The notes: generated from the sequence alone by a model not told the origin. 64,000 nt of DNA from Pseudanabaena sp. M085S1SP2A07QC (GCA_020404895.1 JADBWK010000147.1:23682-87681); one strand, 5' to 3'; counted from the first letter of the stretch, positions 19,602 to 30,102 are shown. Translations and numbers: made by a program.

Positions 19602-20111
19602 TTAAATTATTTTTTCCATTAACAGCACATCGTGAAATTCACTATCAAAATAAAAATCCGCTTTCAAAATCCCAACATTTTGGTAAAGCATTTTTTCGTA
19701 AAATGAAATAGCACGCTTATTTTTAACCAGCACTGATACGATTATTTTATTCATATTGAATATTTTTTTTGCATAGATTTCCAACAATTTGAAAGCATCT
19801 GTTGCATAGCCCTTACCTTGATGCTGAATATCTATGCAAATACCTAGCTCGCATTTCTTATTAAGAAAGTCCATCTTAACTAATTGTATATAACCAACAG
19901 GAAAGCCTTCATAAGAATCAGCCACAATAAAAAAAACTGTATGTTCATCAGATAGTTTTTGATTTAGCCAAGACTCTATTTTGCTGAGATTATTTGCCTT
20001 TGGTCTTGACATCAACAAAACTTGCAAGTCGATGTCGTTTCTAAGTTTGACTAATAACTCCTTGTCTTCAGGTAAAGGATAGCGAAGTAGAGTTTTATTT
20101 GTTGTAAGCAT
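19602..20111 (-). CDS. GNAT family N-acetyltransferase
   Basis: LRYPLPEDKELLVKLRND, ELGICIDIQHQGKGYATDAFKLLEIYA. Confidence 0.88.
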   Translation of the reverse strand: MLTTNKTLLRYPLPEDKELLVKLRNDIDLQVLLMSRPKANNLSKIESWLNQKLSDEHTVFFIVADSYEGFPVGYIQLVKMDFLNKKCELGICIDIQHQGKGYATDAFKLLEIYAKKIFNMNKIIVSVLVKNKRAISFYEKMLYQNVGILKADFYFDSEFHDVLLMEKII

Positions 20112-20125
20112 TGTACTATTGGGAT

Positions 20126-21280
20126 CTACAAGAATAGGTATCTATAATCTTTGTCATGTAAATCATATATATTCTCTATGTTTATTCTTGCAATTTTAGG
20201 ATTTAGTCCTACATAGATAACTTTAGTCTCTAATGACAATTCATCACTAGGAATGATTGGTTTATTGAAGGCTTTTGTTCCATGTAGAAGAGGGTTTTGA
20301 TCGATAAAACATTGGATGTTGTCTAGATTTCTGAGGCATGTGGCAATAAAACTGCCATAGACTCCAGCCCCATAGATAGCAGCTTTTTGACCAGTTACAG
20401 ATTGCTCAAATTGACAAATTTTGTCTTGCAAAGCATTCCAATAATTGGCTGTCTGTTGTGTAGCATTTGATATACTTTCCAAGTTTATTGGATTGAATTC
20501 CAATTCTAGCGATTCCTGCGAAACTTTTTTACCTATAGCAATGTAAGCACCGAAATGGGAAGAGATGTCAATTTCAACAGTTTCAAAACCTGCTTTCGCA
20601 AACAGATACATCAAAGAAATATCACTATAATGATGTATATGGTCAGCAACTATAAAGTCACCTGTATTCTCAAAAACGTTAGGCACAATACAATAAAAAT
20701 ATCCACCATCTTTTAGTAAATTATTAATATTCTGTAATTCTTTAATTGGATCTGGGGTATGTTCAAAAGCAAAGAAGGATGTAACCACATCAAATTTCTT
20801 ATTCCACTCTTCCTTTATTTTGTAGGAAGAGTAGTGATCAGGTGGTAAAAATTTTTTCCATAAGTTTACATACATTTGACTTACATCAAATAAATAAGTT
20901 TCGAGAGAAGGATTTTGGATACTTAGTCGCTTCATTACTGTACCTTTAGCACAGCCATAATCCAAAACTTGCATTCCATCCTCAAAGTTAATCTTTGATA
21001 ATAAAGTATTTACTTGATGCTCTTGTCTAAAGATTTTTTTGTCATCAACTACTTTATATAAAATGTCATCTTCATCGCTCTGATTAAAAAATTGATATTG
21101 TTTGTCATAGTAAACATCAATGTTTTCGATCTCTTTAGTTTGTAGATGTCCTATCTCTTCATTAAAATAGACAACTGTTTTACCTTCATAGGTTTGACTT
21201 AACGATGTAACAGATAGATTACCCTGCGATTGATAAATGGGGTTGAGTAAAGGCTTTCCAGTTAATGCACAGTTGATCAT
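20126..21280 (-). CDS. SAM methyltransferase with C-methyltransferase-type C-terminal domain
   Basis: MQVLDYGCAKGTVMKRLS, SFFAFEHTPDPIKELQNINNLLKDGGYFYCIVPN, AAIYGAGVYGSFIATCL. Confidence 0.85.
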   Translation of the reverse strand: MINCALTGKPLLNPIYQSQGNLSVTSLSQTYEGKTVVYFNEEIGHLQTKEIENIDVYYDKQYQFFNQSDEDDILYKVVDDKKIFRQEHQVNTLLSKINFEDGMQVLDYGCAKGTVMKRLSIQNPSLETYLFDVSQMYVNLWKKFLPPDHYSSYKIKEEWNKKFDVVTSFFAFEHTPDPIKELQNINNLLKDGGYFYCIVPNVFENTGDFIVADHIHHYSDISLMYLFAKAGFETVEIDISSHFGAYIAIGKKVSQESLELEFNPINLESISNATQQTANYWNALQDKICQFEQSVTGQKAAIYGAGVYGSFIATCLRNLDNIQCFIDQNPLLHGTKAFNKPIIPSDELSLETKVIYVGLNPKIARINIENIYDLHDKDYRYLFL

Positions 21281-21325
21281 AGTAGTTGATTTAGGATTTA
21301 GAAATAATTGGATGAAGATATAACT

Positions 21326-22171
21326 TTAATCTATAACTAATTCAGGATGAATATCTTTAAGTTGTATACCATTAGCGACACAGCCAGTCCAATTAATGTT
21401 AATTCCACTAGGATCTTCAAAACTAAAGTACCTAAATTGCATACTCCAACGAGACCTTTCGGATATATTAACACCTGATGAATGTAAAGTAAGAAAATCT
21501 ATTAATACCATATCTCCAGGTTCAGAAAGTGGAGCGACAATACCATACTGAGCAATTAAAGCTTCTTCATTTTCTAGGCGCATTGCATATGCTCCTGTTT
21601 TTTCAGGATTGTCTGGATCATTTAAATATGATCGACGCAACCCACCAAAATGAGATCTTGGACAGATTTGCACTGGTCCCATCTCAGAAGTTAGACTAAC
21701 TAGTGGACTCCAGAAAACTATTCCATCTATACTTCTCAACTGATCTCGATATTCATAATGCCATAAAGAACGATATTTTTCTTCATGAGGGTTATCAATA
21801 CGAATGCCATAGCCTGCTGCGGCAATTGCTGGAGTATTTGTATTTCGTAGCTGCATAAATATTTGATCGTTTTTTTCTAAACTAATCAAACGCATAAAAG
21901 CAGGTATTTGTTTAATGGCATCATACACTTCACCACCATATTTACGATTAACAGTAATTAGTTTTTGATAGCCATAATCAAAGGTGTCAGGAGAAAATTC
22001 TTTAGATTCAATTTCAATATGATATTTCGCAAAAAGAATTTTTAAGATTTTCCATATACCGTATTGTATAGGCTCTATTTCTAACCTACAGTCGTAGAAT
22101 CCTTTGATTACAGCGTAGCCATGTTCTTTAAAATCTGCTACTTGGTTTTTTGTAAGTAAACTATTTAGCAT
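21326..22171 (-). CDS. Phytanoyl-CoA dioxygenase (PhyH)-like protein
   Basis: FKEHGYAVIKGFYD, WHYEYRDQLRSIDGIVFWSPLVSLTSEMGPVQICPRSHFGG, LIDFLTLHSSGVNISERSRWSMQFRY. Confidence 0.8.
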   Translation of the reverse strand: MLNSLLTKNQVADFKEHGYAVIKGFYDCRLEIEPIQYGIWKILKILFAKYHIEIESKEFSPDTFDYGYQKLITVNRKYGGEVYDAIKQIPAFMRLISLEKNDQIFMQLRNTNTPAIAAAGYGIRIDNPHEEKYRSLWHYEYRDQLRSIDGIVFWSPLVSLTSEMGPVQICPRSHFGGLRRSYLNDPDNPEKTGAYAMRLENEEALIAQYGIVAPLSEPGDMVLIDFLTLHSSGVNISERSRWSMQFRYFSFEDPSGININWTGCVANGIQLKDIHPELVID

Positions 22172-23285
22172 TTAGATAGATTTTCAATTTATTGGAAATG
22201 CAGTCTATAACAGAAGATAATTCTTGTTGATTAATATCGTGATAACTAGGTAGATTAATTGATCGCGATGGAATATTCCATGAATTAATATTAGCTTCTG
22301 TATCCTCAAACATCAATAAACTCGATAGAGGATAAAAGAATACTCTTGCATCTATATTTTCTGATTGAAAAATAGACTGTAAGTTCTCGCGAGTAACTCC
22401 AGTTTCTTTATCAAAAACAATTGTGGGCATCCATGCACCATTGATCGTTCCTTCTGGTTCTGGATTCATGGATATACCATCAAGATACTCAAGATGATCC
22501 TTATAGAATTTTAAAATCTCGCGTTTTCGATTAATTAGTTGATCAATGCGTTGCATTTGACCGTAGCCGATCGCCGCTTGAATATTAGACATTTTATACT
22601 TAAAGCCAACCATATCTGCCCAAAATTGTTTGGTTTGTCCTCTAGCACGCCCATGATTGGAAAGTGTAAGCACAGTTTCATAGAGGTCAGTATCATTGGT
22701 AACAAACAACCCCCCTTCACCAGTAGTCAGCGTTTTCGTACCATGAAACGAAAAACTACCAAACTTACCCATGCTGCCAGCCCGTTTACCATGATAGACA
22801 GAGCCGATCGCCTCAGCCGCATCCTCAATGATGGGAATGCCATACTTTTCACCGATTGCCAACAACCGATTCATGTCACATAAATTGCCATATAAGTGAA
22901 CCGCTACAATTGCCTTGGTTCTTGGTGTAATTGCCGCTTCTGCTAAGTCTGGATCGATGCACCAACTGTCTGGCAATATATCTACAAATATCGGTTTGGC
23001 TCCCAAATGCACTATCGGGGCAGCCGTTGCGATCCAGTTGGTGTCAGCCATGATCACCTCATCACCTACACCAATCCCTAGTGCCGACATACCCATATGC
23101 AATGCACCTGTACAACTTGAAGTAGCGATCGCATATTCCACACCTAAGTGTGATTTAAAAGCTTCTTCAAAAAGATTGATGTATTCGTAACAGCGATCGC
23201 CCCAACCATTTCGAGCAGCATCAGTGGCATACTCGACTTCTAGCTCAGTAATAGATGGTTTTGTGTAATAAATGCGCGGTTTCAC
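22161..23285 (-). CDS. DegT/DnrJ/EryC1/StrS aminotransferase
   Basis: IIEDAAEAIGSVYHGKRAGSMGKFGSFSFHGTKTLTTGEGGLFVTND. Confidence 0.95.
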   Translation of the reverse strand: MKPRIYYTKPSITELEVEYATDAARNGWGDRCYEYINLFEEAFKSHLGVEYAIATSSCTGALHMGMSALGIGVGDEVIMADTNWIATAAPIVHLGAKPIFVDILPDSWCIDPDLAEAAITPRTKAIVAVHLYGNLCDMNRLLAIGEKYGIPIIEDAAEAIGSVYHGKRAGSMGKFGSFSFHGTKTLTTGEGGLFVTNDTDLYETVLTLSNHGRARGQTKQFWADMVGFKYKMSNIQAAIGYGQMQRIDQLINRKREILKFYKDHLEYLDGISMNPEPEGTINGAWMPTIVFDKETGVTRENLQSIFQSENIDARVFFYPLSSLLMFEDTEANINSWNIPSRSINLPSYHDINQQELSSVIDCISNKLKIYLNAK

Positions 23286-23312
23286 TTGTGTTTATTTGGT
23301 TGAGAATACATC

Positions 23313-23852
23313 TTAGCTATGAAATTTATACAAGGGATAGCTGAGATCTTTTGCAGAAATTATCGGTTGATTCGTAACATGCCACTGAATGGCAAAGGCT
23401 GGATCATCCCATCTAATGCCTTTAGATGAATCTGAATGATAAAAATCAGACATTTGATAAAAAATCTCAGTGTTATCTTCTAAAGTTAAAAATCCATGGG
23501 CAAATCCTTCAGGAATATATAGCATTTTACGATTATCTGCACCTAGCTCAACCGCAAACCATTGCTTAAAAGTAGTTGAATCGTCACGAATATCAATGAT
23601 TACATCATAGATTGAGCCTCTAGTACATCTAACTAATTTTGCCTCTTCGTAGGGCTTGCATTGATAGTGCATTCCGCGCAAAGTGCCTTTCTTAGTATTA
23701 AAAGAAATATTGCACTGCACTAAGTTAGGGTTTAAACCACGATCGCTAAATTCCTGCTGACACCAAGATCTTGCAAAAAAACCGCGATTATCAAAGATTG
23801 GTTCGATTTCGATAACATAAGCTCCTTTAAGCTTAGTTTCTACAAAATTCAT
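23313..23852 (-). CDS. dTDP-4-dehydrorhamnose 3,5-epimerase-like protein
   Basis: FDNRGFFARSWCQQEF, NISFNTKKGTLRGMHYQ, YIPEGFAHGFLTLEDNTEIFYQMS; ATG at 23850-23852 overlaps the upstream TGA. Confidence 0.9.
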   Translation of the reverse strand: MNFVETKLKGAYVIEIEPIFDNRGFFARSWCQQEFSDRGLNPNLVQCNISFNTKKGTLRGMHYQCKPYEEAKLVRCTRGSIYDVIIDIRDDSTTFKQWFAVELGADNRKMLYIPEGFAHGFLTLEDNTEIFYQMSDFYHSDSSKGIRWDDPAFAIQWHVTNQPIISAKDLSYPLYKFHS

Positions 23853-25084
23853 CCCAACACCTCTACCTCTGGAATTGGCACGATAAATTTGCCACCCCAC
23901 TCACGAATATAGGATAGTTGAGAGCAAATCTCATCCTTGAGATTCCAAGGCAAGATGAGTACATAATCAGGTTTTGTCTCTGCGATATTGTCAGGAGAGT
24001 AGATCGGAATATGCGTTCCTGGCAAGAATAATCCTTGTTTGTAAGGACTGCGATCGCAAGTATAGTCAAGTAAATCTGTACGAATACCACAATAATTTAG
24101 CAGCGTATTACCCTTAGCTGGAGCGCCATAACCAACAATAGTTTTACCATTGTTTTTGAGTTCAATTAGAAAGCTAAGTAACCTGCGTTTAGTGGACATT
24201 ACTTGATTACTAAACTGAAGATAAGTATCAACTTTATCTAATCCAGCTTGATGCTCTTTTTGTTTTAATAATCTAACGCGATCGCTAACGATAAATTTTT
24301 GATTGTGTTCATGCATACCGTATATACGCAGTGAACCGCCGTGAGTAGATAGTTCTTCAACATCAAATAAAGTTAAACCATGAGAAGCAAATATTTTTTC
24401 TACAGTAGTAAAAGACAAATAGGAAAAATGCTCATGGTAAATAGTATCAAATTGATTTTGGTTGATTAATTGCCATAAATGAGGAAACTCCATGGTTAGG
24501 ACTCCCTCAGGCTTCAAAATGATCTTCATTCCTGCAACAAAGTCATTAATGTCAGGAACATGAGCTAAGACATTATTTCCTAGTAATAAATCAGAGGATT
24601 TACCAAGATCAAATAATTCTTGTGCAGTTTGCACGCCAAAAAACTTGACGAGTGTAGGGATGCCCTTGGTTTCAGCAACCTGAGCGACATTGACGGCTGG
24701 TTCAATTCCCAAAATAGGGATATCTTGTTCTTGAAAAAACTGTAAAAGATAACCATCATTACTGGCTATTTCAATGACTAGACTAGATTTATTAAGACCA
24801 AATCTATCTATCACCAGATCTACATACTTTTTAGAATGGCTCAACCAGCTATCTGAATAGGACGAGAAATAAGCATAATCACTAAAAATATGATCAGGAG
24901 ATTCAAATTCTTCTAACTGTACTAATAGACATTTTTCGCAGACATAGGTATGAAGAGGATAAAACTTCTCTGCTTTGTTTAACTGATCTAATTTTAAATA
25001 GGAGTTAGATAAAGGCGACATACCTAAATCAACAAATGTATGTTGCAAACTAGTTTTGCAAAATCGGCATTTTCCTTGGGTCAT
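23849..25084 (-). CDS. NDP-hexose C-methyltransferase (class I SAM)
   Basis: CRFCKTSLQHTFVDLGMSPLSNSYL, YVCEKCLLVQL, IEIASNDGYLLQFF, YHEHFSYLSF, VGYGAPAKGNTLLNYCGI. Confidence 0.92.
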   Translation of the reverse strand: MTQGKCRFCKTSLQHTFVDLGMSPLSNSYLKLDQLNKAEKFYPLHTYVCEKCLLVQLEEFESPDHIFSDYAYFSSYSDSWLSHSKKYVDLVIDRFGLNKSSLVIEIASNDGYLLQFFQEQDIPILGIEPAVNVAQVAETKGIPTLVKFFGVQTAQELFDLGKSSDLLLGNNVLAHVPDINDFVAGMKIILKPEGVLTMEFPHLWQLINQNQFDTIYHEHFSYLSFTTVEKIFASHGLTLFDVEELSTHGGSLRIYGMHEHNQKFIVSDRVRLLKQKEHQAGLDKVDTYLQFSNQVMSTKRRLLSFLIELKNNGKTIVGYGAPAKGNTLLNYCGIRTDLLDYTCDRSPYKQGLFLPGTHIPIYSPDNIAETKPDYVLILPWNLKDEICSQLSYIREWGGKFIVPIPEVEVLG

Positions 25085-25124
25085 AACTATTTAATATTTA
25101 TTGGAACTTAGATTTTATCTAAAA

Positions 25125-26207
25125 TTATTTAAGGCTAAATTGATTAATTTGATGAGCAGTAATATCTCTCATATTTGCTCCAGACTGCAAAGATTTTGTC
25201 CAATCAATAACCCAAGCTAAGGCAGTTTTTACATCTAACTTTGGTTGCCATTTTAATTGACTACGTGCTTTAGAGCAATCTAATTTCAAATAGTTAGCCT
25301 CATGGGGCTGTAATGAAGTTTCTTGAACCCAATCTGCTTCCTTACCCCACAGATTTGCCATCTGCTCAACAATCCAGCCAACAGTCTGAGCATCAGATTC
25401 ATTAGGTCCAAAATTCCAAGCACCTCCATAACTTGCGCCATCACTATATAAATGCTCTGCTAAGGTAAGGTAGCCAGATAAAGGTTCAAGCACATGTTGC
25501 CAAGGACGAACTGCATGAGGATAGCGAATAACTACTTTCTGTCCAGTCTGCCAAGCCTTGAGAATATCAGGAATTAAGCGATCGCTTGACCAATCACCGC
25601 CACCAATGACATTACCTGCACGAGCGGTGGCAATACCAACTCCATGTTGTGAGTAGTCTTTAGGATGGAAGAAAGAATTACGATAAGCCGATGTTACCAG
25701 TTCAGAGCAACCTTTACTGTTACTGTAAGGGTCATAACCTCCTAGAGCCTCTTGCTCACGATATCCCCAAACCCATTCCCGATTTTCATAACATTTGTCT
25801 GAAGTTACGTTAACTAGGGCTTTTACCCCTCCCACTTGGCGCACTGCTTCCAGCACATTTACTGTACCCATAACATTAACAGCATAGGTTTCAGCAGGAT
25901 TTTTGTAAGATTCACGCACTAAGGCTTGGGCTGCCATATGAATAACAATTTCAGGCTGATGTTTTTTTATTGTTTTGACAAGATGATCTAAATCTCGAAC
26001 ATTGCCAACTATCGAAGTCATGCGATCTCTGACCTGAGCTAAATCAAATAAACAAGGCTGTGTATGGGGTGGCAAACCATAGCCAACAACCTTAGCTCCT
26101 AAAATTTGTAGCCAAACTGACAGCCAACTGCCTTTAAAGCCAGTGTGCCCCGTCACGAAAACTTTTTTATCTTGCCAAAATTCTAAATTCATCACCATAC
26201 TTTCCAA
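25125..26207 (-). CDS. rfbG: CDP-glucose 4,6-dehydratase
   Basis: KKVFVTGHTGFKGSWLSVWLQILGAKVVGYGLPP, NVTSDKCYENREWVWGYREQEALGGYDPYSNSKG. Confidence 0.95.
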   Translation of the reverse strand: MESMVMNLEFWQDKKVFVTGHTGFKGSWLSVWLQILGAKVVGYGLPPHTQPCLFDLAQVRDRMTSIVGNVRDLDHLVKTIKKHQPEIVIHMAAQALVRESYKNPAETYAVNVMGTVNVLEAVRQVGGVKALVNVTSDKCYENREWVWGYREQEALGGYDPYSNSKGCSELVTSAYRNSFFHPKDYSQHGVGIATARAGNVIGGGDWSSDRLIPDILKAWQTGQKVVIRYPHAVRPWQHVLEPLSGYLTLAEHLYSDGASYGGAWNFGPNESDAQTVGWIVEQMANLWGKEADWVQETSLQPHEANYLKLDCSKARSQLKWQPKLDVKTALAWVIDWTKSLQSGANMRDITAHQINQFSLK

Positions 26208-26959
26208 GGAGCGCTAGCATTTTCCCACAAGCTTTCCAAATAATTTTTATCTCTAAGAGTATCCATTGCTTGCCAAAAACCATGGTGATTAAAAGCAGAT
26301 AATTCCTGTTTATGGGCAATCATTGGTAAAGTCTCTGACTCCCAACTAGTCTGATCGCCTTCTAATAAATCAAATACTTCTGGTTCCAAAACAAAATAAC
26401 CTCCATTAATCCATCCACCATCTCCTTGAGGTTTCTCTTGAAAATTTAAGACCAAGCCTTGCTCTACATTAATATTTCCATAGCGTCCGGGAGGTTGGAC
26501 TGCTGTAACCGTAGCTAGATGTTTCTGCTTATGGTGAAAAGAAATTAATTCTTGGATGTTGACATTACTTACCCCATCACCATAGGTAAAACAGAAGGTT
26601 TCACTATCTACATAGTTTTTTACTCTTTGTAGCCTTCCACCCGTTTGAGTAATTTCACCTGTATCTACTAAGGTCACACGCCAAGGTTCTGCTTTTTTTT
26701 GATGCACTTCCATTTGATTGGATTGCATGTCAAAAGTAATATCAGACATGTGTAAAAAATAATTTGCGAAATATTCCTTAATTACATACCCTTTATAGCC
26801 ACAACAAATAATGAAATCATGGATTCCGTAGGCAGAATAAGTTTTCATGATGTGCCATAAAATCGGTTTGCCACCAATCTCCACCATTGGCTTTGGTTTG
26901 AGGTGGGTTTCTTCACTTAACCGAGTCCCTAAACCACCAGCTAAAATTACGGCTTTCAT
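26192..26959 (-). CDS. rfbF: Glucose-1-phosphate cytidylyltransferase
   Basis: MKAVILAGGLGTRLSEETHLKPKPMVEIGGKPILWHIMKTYSAYGIHDFIICCGYKGYVIKEYF. Confidence 0.96.
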   Translation of the reverse strand: MKAVILAGGLGTRLSEETHLKPKPMVEIGGKPILWHIMKTYSAYGIHDFIICCGYKGYVIKEYFANYFLHMSDITFDMQSNQMEVHQKKAEPWRVTLVDTGEITQTGGRLQRVKNYVDSETFCFTYGDGVSNVNIQELISFHHKQKHLATVTAVQPPGRYGNINVEQGLVLNFQEKPQGDGGWINGGYFVLEPEVFDLLEGDQTSWESETLPMIAHKQELSAFNHHGFWQAMDTLRDKNYLESLWENASAPWKVW

Positions 26960-27099
26960 TTAGATTTTTACCAATTTTTTGCTAATTACAAACTCTATAC
27001 TGCTTCCATTTGTTGGTCTAACATATAGCATTTCATTGCTAACAGCAAGAAGCTGACTAAAAACTATGGATGAGAATACCATTGGCAGAGTCCTCCTTT

Positions 27100-28173
27100 T
27101 TACATAATCTCAAGCTGAGAGTCATCTCCAACAAGAAACCTTAGAGCCTGTGGGCGCTTCGGTGAAACCTTCATTGATACCCTTTGACCAATCACACTAT
27201 CAACAATGCGTTGATGGATACCTGTGATTTGGGTGTCGCTAAGGATGACGCTATGTTCAATATCGGTATCGATAATCCTGACGCGATCGCTAATACTGGT
27301 GTAAGGACCGATATAAGCATGTTCGAGATAGCAATTTTCGCCAATCACAACAGGACCGCGAATTTTACAGCTAATTACTTGGGAACCCTTGCCAATTTCA
27401 ACTCGACCACTGATATTGCTAGCAGCATCGACTTCACCTAAGTTTTTGGATTTGAGTCTGGCATCTAGCACAATTTGGTTGGCGGCAAGAATATCGTCTT
27501 TTTTGCCTGTATCAAGCCACCAGCCTTCTAGTTCTGAGGCTTCAACTTTTTTATCAGTGTCAATTAGTTTTTGGATCGCATCGGTGATTTCTAACTCACC
27601 TCGAGCCGATGGGGCAATTTGAGCGATCGCCTCATGAATTGTATTTTTAAAGAAGTACACCCCAACTAAAGCCAGATTTGATTCAGGTTGTTTGGGTTTT
27701 TCGACTAATTTGATCACTTTGCCATCAGCATCAACAGTTGCCACACCAAAAGCACTAGGATCAGCGACTTGGCGTAATAAGATCAAAGCATCTAGCTGTT
27801 TTTGGTTAAAACTGGTCAAAAATGTATCTAATTGTGATTCGATCAGATTGTCACCAAGAAACATAATGAAAGAGTCTTCACCAAGAAATGGCTGGGAAAT
27901 CTTAACAGCATGGGCTAAGCCTGCGGGTTTGTCTTGCAGAATATAGGTAATATTTGCCCCGAAGCGATCGCCATGTCCTGTTTTACTTTTTACTTCATCG
28001 CCAGTTTCGGGACTTATAACAATGCCGATATCGGTGATGCCTGCGGCAACAATGCTTTCGATGCAGTACCAAAGGATCGGTTTATTGGCAACAGGTACTA
28101 GTTGCTTTGCGCCTGTATAGGTAAGGGGACGCAACCTTGTACCTTTCCCACCAGAGAGAATTAGAGCTTTCAT
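27100..28173 (-). CDS. rfbA: Glucose-1-phosphate thymidylyltransferase, long form
   Basis: MKALILSGGKGTRLRPLTYTGAKQLVPVANKPILWY; LbH-like C-terminus. Confidence 0.92.
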   Translation of the reverse strand: MKALILSGGKGTRLRPLTYTGAKQLVPVANKPILWYCIESIVAAGITDIGIVISPETGDEVKSKTGHGDRFGANITYILQDKPAGLAHAVKISQPFLGEDSFIMFLGDNLIESQLDTFLTSFNQKQLDALILLRQVADPSAFGVATVDADGKVIKLVEKPKQPESNLALVGVYFFKNTIHEAIAQIAPSARGELEITDAIQKLIDTDKKVEASELEGWWLDTGKKDDILAANQIVLDARLKSKNLGEVDAASNISGRVEIGKGSQVISCKIRGPVVIGENCYLEHAYIGPYTSISDRVRIIDTDIEHSVILSDTQITGIHQRIVDSVIGQRVSMKVSPKRPQALRFLVGDDSQLEIM

Positions 28174-28190
28174 AGTTTTGAATAGTAAAT

Positions 28191-28225
28191 GCTAGATAAA
28201 AAACACTGCATGTTTTTTATCTAGC
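28191..28225. terminator. Hairpin at rfbD 3' end
   Basis: gctagataaaaaaca-ctgca-tgttttttatctagc. Confidence 0.6.
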
Positions 28226-29098
28226 TTGGATATAAGCAGCAAGAGCTTCTTGCCAAGGGCGCATTTTAAAAGTTGTGATGTCAGCGAGGCGATCGCTAAC
28301 TAAGGCAGAATTCATCGGTCTGGTGGCTTTGGTAGGAAATGCCGAAGCAGGAATTGACTCAATTGGATGTGCGATCTTAGCTAGACTCAGAGCCTGACTA
28401 GCAAACTCATGCCATGAACAGATCCCTGAATTTGCTCCATGGATTACACCTGTTGAATTTTCTTGCAAAAGTGTGTCGAGTAATCTGGCGACATCATAGG
28501 TATAGGTGGGTGACATAAAGATGTCATTGACAACTTTGAGCGGATCTCCTGCTTTGGCTTTTTTGAGCATTGTTTCTACAAAATTTCCGCCTTTGCCACT
28601 AGCCCCTGCTTTGCCAAAGACGCTAGAGATTCGCAAAATTAGCGATCTCGAGGTAGTTTGTTTTACCAAATACTCACCTGTGAGTTTAGATGTGCCATAG
28701 ATATTGATGGGATCGGGAATATCTGCTTCTGTATAGGGATCTAGGCGATCGCCTCGAAACACATAATCAGTGCTGATATAAACACAAAGAGCGTTGATAT
28801 CACGGCAGGCTCTAGCCACATTCAGTGCGCCGATCGCATTGATACTAAAGGCTGTTTCTACTTCTTGTTCACAGTCATCAACACGGACATAGGCTGCACT
28901 ATTAATGACCACATCAAATTTCTGACTGGTTAAAGTTTGATCAACCAGATCAGCTTTTCTAATATCAATATCGGCGCGAGTTAAGGCTGTGAGTTGATAG
29001 TGATCGCATTGAGAGAAATGACTAGTAATATCTGAGCCTAACTGTCCATTTGCACCAATCAGAGCCACTTTGAGAGGTTTACTCATCTGGCATACCAC
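28217..29098 (-). CDS. rfbD: dTDP-4-dehydrorhamnose reductase
   Basis: KVALIGANGQLGSDIT, VVINSAAYVRVDDCE, YISTDYVFRGD. Confidence 0.94.
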   Translation of the reverse strand: MVCQMSKPLKVALIGANGQLGSDITSHFSQCDHYQLTALTRADIDIRKADLVDQTLTSQKFDVVINSAAYVRVDDCEQEVETAFSINAIGALNVARACRDINALCVYISTDYVFRGDRLDPYTEADIPDPINIYGTSKLTGEYLVKQTTSRSLILRISSVFGKAGASGKGGNFVETMLKKAKAGDPLKVVNDIFMSPTYTYDVARLLDTLLQENSTGVIHGANSGICSWHEFASQALSLAKIAHPIESIPASAFPTKATRPMNSALVSDRLADITTFKMRPWQEALAAYIQAR

Positions 29099-30102
29099 TG
29101 GTTGTAATGTTCTTGGAATACTTTCTTATCCTTGACTGCTTGCCACCAGTCCGAGTTTTGTTTGTACCAAGCCACGGTTTGAGCCATGCCTCGCTGAAAG
29201 TCCCATTGACGCTGCCAGCCTAATGCTTCAGTGGCACTCGGATCGACAGAATAGCGGTAGTCATGTCCTGGGCGATCGCTGACATATTGCATCAAGGATT
29301 CAGGGCGATCAAGTAACCCTAAAATAGTTTGAGCAACTTCGATGCCATTTACTTCCATCCGCGCTCCGAGGTTATAGGCTTTGCCACTCATACCTGCGTG
29401 CAACACCGTATCAATGCCTGAGCAATGATCTTCAACATAGAGATAATCACGGACAGCCGAGCCATCGCCATAGATGGGCAAAGATTTTGACTCAAGCGCA
29501 TTAGTGATAAAAAGAGGAATGATTTTTTCAGGATATTGGTACAGCCCGTAAGTATTCGATCCACGGGTAATCACCACATCTAAACCATAGCTAATGCCAT
29601 AGGAGAAAACTAAATGCTCTGCACCTGCTTTGGATGCGGCGTAGGGACTACGGGGTGATAGCGCGTCTGACTCTAGGGAATGGCGATCGCTACCTACTAA
29701 ATCCCCATAAACTTCATCGGTGGAAACATGGAGAAAGCGTTTGATTTGATGTTTTCTTGCCGATTCCAATAATAGTAATGTGCCTTCAATATTGGTGCGA
29801 ATAAATGGGAGAGGATCGCGCAGACTCCGATCTACATGGCTTTCGGCAGCAAAGTTGAGGATTGCATCCACGCCATTTACGGCTTTGTCCACATCTTCAG
29901 GATTGGCAATATCTCCTTGTATGAAGGTAATGCGATCGCTGACATCTTTCAGATTATCTAAATTCCCTGCATAGGTGAGCTTATCTAAAACCACAATCTC
30001 CAATCTGGGATGATTAGCGATCGCGTAATGTACATAATTAGAGCCAATAAATCCTGCTCCACCCGTAATCAGTATTTTTTGAAATTTTTCGACTGGACTC
30101 AT
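29083..30102 (-). CDS. rfbB: dTDP-glucose 4,6-dehydratase
   Basis: ILITGGAGFIGSNYVHY, NFAAESHVDRSL, HVSTDEVYGDL, YAASKAGAEHLV. Confidence 0.96.
   Translation of the reverse strand: MSPVEKFQKILITGGAGFIGSNYVHYAIANHPRLEIVVLDKLTYAGNLDNLKDVSDRITFIQGDIANPEDVDKAVNGVDAILNFAAESHVDRSLRDPLPFIRTNIEGTLLLLESARKHQIKRFLHVSTDEVYGDLVGSDRHSLESDALSPRSPYAASKAGAEHLVFSYGISYGLDVVITRGSNTYGLYQYPEKIIPLFITNALESKSLPIYGDGSAVRDYLYVEDHCSGIDTVLHAGMSGKAYNLGARMEVNGIEVAQTILGLLDRPESLMQYVSDRPGHDYRYSVDPSATEALGWQRQWDFQRGMAQTVAWYKQNSDWWQAVKDKKVFQEHYNQWYAR

Noticed and set aside
22535-23190. Overlapping ORFs on both strands within the DegT gene
   Set aside because: DegT motifs are clear and continuous; the others are shadow ORFs
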